Positions 58,456-64,000 of a stretch of 64,000 nucleotides of DNA are shown piece by piece. The DNA is taken from positions 72,534,393 to 72,598,392 of the forward strand of contig CM077594.1 of assembly GCA_039654915.1 (NCBI GenBank), given 5' to 3'. A program made the position numbers and the translations under genes. The notes beneath the pieces are model-generated. The model saw only the letters and a program-made list of their open reading frames with translations. It was not told the origin of the DNA and searched no databases. How positions within the stretch are numbered: the stretch's first letter is position 1; every line of letters begins with the position of its first letter. The DNA comes from Aquilaria yunnanensis (taxonomy: Eukaryota > Streptophyta > Magnoliopsida > Malvales > Thymelaeaceae).

Positions 58456-60153
58456 TAGGGATGGCAACGGGGTGGATCGGGTGCGGATACCCCATATCCG
58501 TCATCCGCACTCGCAATTTTTTTCATATCCGCCAGCTCGCGGATATTCGCTAACGGGTAGAAAATAGCATCCACGCCCGCAACCCGCGGATAATCCAATC
58601 CGCGGGTAATCCGCGGTTTAGGCTAATTTTATACATTCCAATGCTGTTTAACAATCAAGGCAGAAAGCAGACATCGGGGTCACATTCCACTACAAGTTAC
58701 GTGATTCAATAACAGCTTCTGAAGTTACGTGATTCAATAACAAGCATAACTGATCCTGTGGAGAGAAAACGGCATTGTGCCTGAAGATCCCTTGATTTGT
58801 CACTGAAAAGCTACATTTTCCTTTGTTTAAAAGACCACCTAGTTAACCTGTTCGGTTGCAAGGAGTCCCATGTAGTTCATGCACCAGAGCTAATCTATCA
58901 GTTTGGCCAAATTATAGAACTTCCTGCCAGTAGATTTTGGCTCCTTTTCAGATGCACAACTTGACAAATTGTTGGAATCAAATCTGACAGTGTAAGCATT
59001 ATTATTCTTTTGTTCTTTCCCCCAAGCCTCGTTCTTAGAATTTCTGTTGCATAATGGTACTTTTTTGGCTTTTGCGATTATACTAATTTGAAGTCTGATG
59101 ATTCTACCTTGTGCGATTACATGAATTTGATGCTCATTCCAATGAACTTTGTTTCTTGTATCATATATCTCCTCCCAGATACTTAAAATCAAGCAGAAGA
59201 AATCTTTTGTTGGGAGATAGAACAGGAAACTGGTCTGAATTACTATGTGAAATGGGCTTTTAGAACTGATGAAGATCAAACGATTCAAACCTGTTCTTCC
59301 ATACCATCTTTAATCCACAGAAGTACGACAATGGCCAAATGAAAAAAAAAATCCTATGCTTCTGTTTCCCGTGTTCAGTAATGAAGATGATTTATTCAAT
59401 TCAATCAACAAAAAGATCAAGTTCAGAGTAAATAGGGGAGAAACTTAACAGATTTACCTTATTGGGCTTGTTCTCCTCTCAAATTTGGACTCGGGCGCAA
59501 ATATTAAATGTCACCGTCGGGTGTTGGGTGAGGCTAGCTAGCGATGCGGTACGCGGGTGCCTCCGTGCTTGATAGCCTGAGCTCGATTTCGGCCTTTCAG
59601 ACACAACGTCCAACGAAGACGGAGAAAGTGAGAAAGTGAGCAGCGAGACGTGATGGTGCCGCCAGCGTCGGACGTGAGGACTGAGCAGCTATGCGCGGTC
59701 GTGAGCGATCAGGCGAGGCGAGAGCGAAGGGCCGAATTGGAGAGGCGAGGTGAGACTGCGAGACCTAGCGCCAAATTGGCGAAGTCGTAAAACTCAACAG
59801 TGAAGCCGTGCGTGAAGGGCCGCAGTCACACCGCAAATCGGCCCAAATTCTATTTCTTAGCTCCTGTCTGCTGAACGTATACCGAATTAGCCATTTAGAA
59901 TTAAGAGAAGTAACATTTATAGTAAGGGTAAAATTGAAGTTTCAATGTTTCATATCTAGGCAGGTTTTATGGGTATGCGGGCGCGGATTTATCTGCGATG
60001 GATACCCCATACCCATCACCCGCCCGCACCCGCCAGACGGGTGAAATTTTCTACCCATGCCGCGCCCATCACTGGTATTTTCACCCGTTTACCCATCCGT
60101 CACTTGTGGATATCCACGGTTTGCGGTTCTCACCCACCCCGTTGCCATCCCTA
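58456..60153. mobile_element. Non-autonomous hAT-like DNA transposon
   Basis: 1698 bp with terminal inverted repeats tagggatggcaacgggg / ccccgttgccatcccta. It is flanked by 8-bp duplications gtccaaag (58448-58455) and gtccgaag (60154-60161), 7 of 8 matching. An 8-bp duplication and this tagggatggcaa end are hAT features. The ends are rich in repeated cgcggat and tacccat-type subterminal motifs. No transposase is seen; the only notable ORF (58890-59288, minus, 132 codons) resembles nothing I recognise. It is inserted in gag of C. Confidence 0.88.
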
Positions 60154-60161
60154 GTCCGAAG

Positions 60162-61305
60162 GATCTTTGGAGAACTCGTAGAAGAGTTGTGAATCTTTTT
60201 GAAGTTTTCTGGTCATGGTGAGGATGTGAATTTCAAGGAAGAAGTCGGGCATGCTCAGGGCTTTTCGGTTGAACCTCTCAACATAGTGCTAAATGGTTTC
60301 CCCATTCTTTTGGGCTATGTCAAACATTTGGACCGGCATCTTTGCCGTCAGCCTACTTCCAATGAACTGCTGGGTGAATGTGGCAGATAACTCCTAAAAA
60401 CACATTATGGTTTCGGAAGCTAGGGAGTTATACCACACAGTTGCTGGCCCTGAAAGGGTGACTTCAAAGCATTTGCAGAGGGTGGCATCATCAGCACCAT
60501 GCAACACCATGCTGCGCCTATACTTCGTCAAGTGAGCTTGTGGGTCACTACGTTCATCATGTGTTTCCAAGTGAGGTACTCGGAAGTTGCTCGGCATAGG
60601 TGCCTCTACCATTGCACGGATGAAGGGTGACTATTCTCCGGTGAACGTCTAAGACAACCTCGACCAAACAGGCTTTTAGGAGATCTGTCTATCTACTTTT
60701 TCCAACCTCTCTAGTATCTTCTCCATAAGGGTGGTAGCACTGTCTTCCGCTCATTGTCTGCTGGCCGCCGGTGACAGAAAACAACGTCCCCTTTTTGAAA
60801 AGTAACTTCATCACCGGGGGCACTGGGACCTCCAGTATGGGGATGGACTTTACTGGCAGGAAGTCTTGGGTTCTTTCGACACCATTTCTCCCACATGATG
60901 TCCTCTGGAGGCTACGTGCTCCATTGAAGACTCATCGTGAGAGCCCCTGCTTTTGGAGTTCCAACGGGGTAACTTTGGGCTTCTCTCTTGTCGGGTGCTA
61001 GGAGAAGGTGCCCTTCCCCCAGAAGGTGGTTGTGACCACCTTTGGTTGAGCTGTTCGGTCATTTTAGCCACAACAGAGTGCTGAAAGTCCCGTAGAAAGC
61101 TTATTGTGACCGTCAGAGGGCGTTCATCCTCAGGCAAAGAAGTCTCTACCGCAGGTTGTTCAATTACTATTGGAGGTTCCGACACAGACTGGGACTTCGA
61201 GAGTCCCTTGTCCTTAGAATGCCGGGTCTTAACAATGGCGACCTGAGAGGGAGTTCCCGCAGACGGTGCCAGATGATGCTCGACGGCATCCTCGTTGTAT
61301 GACAT
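60162..61305 (-). pseudogene. Tat C gag, N-terminal and capsid part
   Basis: Starts at ATG 61305, 32 nt inside the 5' LTR, and reads through the primer site (HHLAPSAGT). Residues ~1-150 are Ser/Arg/Pro-rich (60850-61305 open); the capsid part (60394-60612 open) has CKCFEVTLSGPATVWYNSL. Stops and frameshifts separate the parts. It continues on the other side of the hAT element at 58455. Confidence 0.85.
61255..61271 (-). other. Primer-binding site of Tat C
   Basis: On the minus strand tggcaccgtctgcggga, two bases after the LTR; a variant of the site in A and G. Confidence 0.84.
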
Positions 61306-62177
61306 GCTAGCCTGAGGAAGAGACTTCCGTGTGAAGGTGCCTGAATGACAGACATCTGGTAGGATGGTGTCTGCAAGACTTTGAAGAGCAGGGGTTAGAG
61401 ACTCCCCAAAATGTGCTTCTGGGGGACGAGCCTCCGACGCCCAAATCAGTATTTGAGAGTAAGAGTTGTAAGGAGCAAAGAGTGGGGAATAGCCAGAGTT
61501 CTGTCCCTTTTCTCACCAAGGTCATTCCTAAGTATTTATAGGAGGGTGAGGGGAGGAGGCCGTTTGACAAGCCTGTTTAGATCACGACACGTGTTTGGTC
61601 AGATTTGATCCGTACCCTCGGAGATAGGTATCTCGAGCTGGCCGTAGGCCGTTCCAGCCAGAGGGCAGGGGCGTGTGTGAGTTCTCTTTGTTAGAGGCTC
61701 CTTAACCATTTTTGTACTATCTTCGCAAGAGCCCTTCAGGGTATAGAGCTCCTTCAGAATAGAAGGCCCCCTTCGGCTCAATATAGCCACCGAGGGCTAT
61801 TAGGAGAGGCCCATTGGTAGAGTGGGGCACCTTTGAAAAACGGTCTTCCTTGCCGAGGATGGGGATATACTTTCCTGAACTTTGTGAGTTCACTATTCCG
61901 AAGGTGGTGGTATATAGATTTTCCAAGGTCGGTTATGTTATCTACCGAGGGTGGTTGTCGTTCACCGGGGTTGGTGCTAGGTCTTCCCTAAGGTCGGTTT
62001 TTGGCTAGGTGATCTAGAGATCTCGGGGATCATGGCCCCTCGGTTATAAGGTGGTGTTCTTCTCGAGGATGGTAAGGGCCCCCTCTTTCTCGGGGTTGGT
62101 CACTCATGTTTCCTGAGGGTGGTGCTTCTCAGGTCACTTTGGGAATTCTAGAAGGTTTAATAGGCCTTTGGCTATCA
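61274..62177 (-). repeat. 5' LTR of Tat C
   Basis: 904 bp. TATA box (minus strand) at 61533-61540. Flanked outside by cacag (62178-62182), which matches the copy at 35640-35644. Confidence 0.93.
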
Positions 62178-62182
62178 CACAG

Positions 62183-62343
62183 GGAAAGTACCTAGTCTCA
62201 TACTTTTATTGCTCTACTAATAGAGCTTTTCGCACTACTTCATAGTATGTGACTGTTCCAAAAGGTCTTATAGCCTTTCTGTTGTCTGACCTTAGGCCAC
62301 GATAAATCTTTTGGCCTTTAACTCCTCCAGTCCATGATACTGG
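62183..62343 (-). pseudogene. Chromovirus E gag fragment
   Basis: On the minus strand reads KGQKIYRGLRSDNRKAIRP and VTYYEVVRKALLVEQ, a chromovirus capsid block that also occurs at 17046-17110. It continues 35644 after removal of C. It is cut at 62343 by the insertion of D. Confidence 0.8.
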
Positions 62344-63758
62344 TGTTAGTATTGTGCCCAAAAAGCCAATAATGAGATGATTGTATTTTTGCACATTCAG
62401 TCATGATATTTTATTGAGGCATTAATCCAGCAATTTTGTTTGTTGTTTTGTTTCTGCATAACGTAATAAACATAATTGTAACCCTAGAATAATGATATTC
62501 TTAAACGTCCCTAGTCTAGTATTATTGTGGAGCGGGTTGCAATAATACATAATGACTAGCATATGTGGAGACTAATATGAGATATGTAGTCTACATATGG
62601 GTACAAGTTGGAGAACTTGTGTACTGGACCGACCCACCATGAGAACACTTCATGGATCGTTATATGAGTGTCATAAGTGATTCTCATAGTGATCATGGTA
62701 TATGTAGTCCTTCGACCTAAGATCAGCAAGGTTCCCTACATGTGAGTCACATACTTTGATATTTTCCTTTGTTGCTCGTAACTGAGTGAACTTGAAGGAG
62801 GTCATTAGGTATGTCACATATCATGCGGAGGGATTTGTATGATCAAGATGGGATTTGTCCCTCCTATGTAACGGGAGTGATATCTTTGGGCCCCTTGATA
62901 GAGTGAGACTTAGAAAATGCATGCCCATGCTCCGATGAGTTGATATATGATATCAATGTCGTCAGTTTAAGTTCTCTACTCGGTAATCAAGAAACCAAAG
63001 ATTGGGCTATACGAGAGTGACACATTCCATGTCTCGTGCTTAGTCTTGATATCTTGGACAAAGGGACAATGGCATATATCGGTGATGATCATAAAGGTTT
63101 AGTCGATTCACCGACAATCTTGTCACTTGGGTAGCAATGATGTGTTGCTAGACACCGCTCATTGCTTATGATCATAAATGTGATTTATGATCATTGCCAA
63201 CATGGCAAGAGCCTATTGGGTCGCACACATAGAGCTATTTGGATCATTAGAGTGCATGGGCTAATTGTTTGGGTTATGGTTTCACTTTAATTTCGTATTA
63301 ATAATGGGCCAAGGAGTTGAGCCATTATTAAGCCCGAAATTAAATCCTAATTGGATTAGGGCTTTGAAACCCATTAGGCCTGGAAGTTGAGTCTCACTAT
63401 AAATACAACTTTTAAGTGAGAAATTCGCAGGTCTCCTTGCCCTAGCCTCCCAAAAGGACAGCCGCACTCTTCTCTTGCAATTCCTTGGAGGACGCAAGCT
63501 AGCACTGCGAGCGCAAGAGAAACGTATCTGCCGGGATACGGTGGAAGCGTGGTGATCCCGAGAGGCTCGTGTGGATACCATAGAGAGCCTGAACACGTCA
63601 ACTGTTTAGGTTTTGTGATTCGACTCTACAGTTGAGTGAGAGATCTCAACCGAAAATTAGGTATGAAATTTTTGAACACCCGGTTTACCCCGTTTCACTT
63701 GGATCCTGGAGGGTTTCGGTTAAATTCCGCTGCGCTGTTTGGCTCCCGAAACCCAACA
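62344..63758 (+). repeat. 5' LTR of element D
   Basis: 1415 bp, tgttagtattgtgcc...cgaaacccaaca. Matches the solo LTR at 6596-8000. TATA box tataaata at 63398-63405. Followed at once by a primer site. Family probably Ty1/copia, judged only by LTR length and primer type. Confidence 0.9.
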
Positions 63759-64000
63759 GTGGTATCAGAGCTACTGGTGAAACCCTAAATCGGGATTGAG
63801 TGTTGAATCGCATGATGCTATGTGTTCGATTGGTTTTCGGCCATGATTAATTAGATTGATTCATGATGCATGAAACCGGAATTCGTAATGAACATATGAG
63901 ATATATGCAGAAATGACACAAATTGGTTAATGAGATTAACCCGAAATTGATAGGTATGAGATACCTATATGGATTAGGATTCTTGCAATAGTTGCAAAAA
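63759..64000 (+). mobile_element. Start of the internal region of element D
   Basis: A primer site tggtatcagagc (63760-63771), complementary to initiator-Met tRNA, then untranslated leader to the window edge. No ORF is reached. Confidence 0.82.

Larger units (their letters stand above)
35645..62177 (-). mobile_element. Tat-lineage retrotransposon C, host of B, a solo LTR and a hAT element
   Basis: Minus-strand element with 5' LTR 61274-62177 and 3' LTR 35645-36549. A perfect duplication cacag lies at 35640-35644 and 62178-62182, more than 26 kb apart, which proves both ends. Own sequence is interrupted by the solo LTR (36917-39401), element B (46245-57411) and the hAT element (58456-60153). 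It carries gag, pol and a plus-strand antisense gene. Its LTR pair is visibly more diverged than those of A and B, as expected for the host of B. Confidence 0.94.
18231..62343 (-). mobile_element. Chromovirus E, interrupted by A, C and D
   Basis: The oldest insertion of the right two-thirds of the window. Its parts are the 3' LTR (18231-20671), the integrase half of pol (20672-22268), RNaseH to gag (33451-35644) and more gag (62178-62343). Element A split the RNaseH region, C split gag, and D split gag again. The gag N-terminus and 5' LTR lie beyond the right edge. The order and the C-terminal chromodomain-like segment identify a chromovirus, probably Tekay/Del type because of the long LTR. 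It is heavily mutated. Confidence 0.82.

Noticed and set aside
58890..59288. 132-codon ORF in the hAT element as a transposase
   Set aside because: No RNaseH-like DDE block, zinc finger or hAT dimerisation motif seen; too short.
1..64000. Host genes, tRNA or rRNA
   Set aside because: None found: every long ORF with recognisable motifs belongs to a retrotransposon, and no cloverleaf or rRNA core was noticed. Only about 590 bp near 6243-8243 might be host sequence.

Overview
This window is plant nuclear DNA, most likely a heterochromatic, repeat-rich part of a seed-plant genome. I see no host gene, tRNA, rRNA or bacterial feature. Almost every base belongs to LTR retrotransposons nested inside one another, plus one non-autonomous hAT DNA transposon. 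The plant assignment rests on the families present: Ty3/gypsy Tat-lineage elements (gag-protease-RT-RNaseH-second RNaseH-integrase), a Ty3/gypsy chromovirus with about 2.4 kb LTRs and an iMet-type primer site, and a family with 1.4 kb LTRs and a tggtatcagagc primer site. The species cannot be told from the sequence.

Layout. (G) 1-6242: 5' part of a minus-strand Tat element, LTR at 5450-6242, running off the left edge. 6243-8243: unclassified DNA holding a solo LTR (6596-8000, duplication CTTGC). (F) 8244-~16738: plus-strand Tat element missing its 5' end, with a truncated 3' LTR. 16740-17045: inverted piece of chromovirus LTR. 17046-18230: chromovirus gag fragment and primer site. (E) 18231-20671 LTR, then minus-strand chromovirus pol, split by later insertions into 20672-22268, 33451-35644 and 62178-62343. 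(A) 22269-33450: complete plus-strand Tat element inserted in E (duplication CTCTC). (C) 35645-62177: complete minus-strand Tat element inserted in E's gag (duplication CACAG). C itself holds a solo chromovirus LTR (36917-39401, ATTAG), a complete plus-strand Tat element B (46245-57411, ACCGC) and a hAT-like element (58456-60153, 8-bp duplication). (D) 62344-64000: LTR, primer site and start of a plus-strand element, also inserted in E's gag.

How the parts work. Each Tat element has a sense unit (LTR promoter, gag-pol) and, between pol and the 3' LTR, a second gene on the opposite strand. That antisense gene has its own TATA-box promoter near the 3' LTR and four exons. Three introns have consistent phases in four copies (A, B, C, F) that belong to at least three LTR subfamilies. 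Sense and antisense genes converge on a repeat-rich stretch. The predicted antisense product has a conserved globular N-terminal domain of the 'putative gypsy type transposon' kind, a charged lysine-rich middle and a long coiled coil. This is the most interesting system in the window. It is related to antisense ORFs already known from some Tat elements (for example Grande), but the four-exon structure, promoter and convergence are clear here.

All copies are decayed. A and B are the youngest: their LTR pairs differ only slightly by eye and their stop codons are nearly all G:C-to-A:T changes. G, F, C and E have altered reverse-transcriptase catalytic motifs. Relative ages follow from the nesting: E first, then C, then B, the solo LTR and the hAT element inside C. 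A and D entered E independently.
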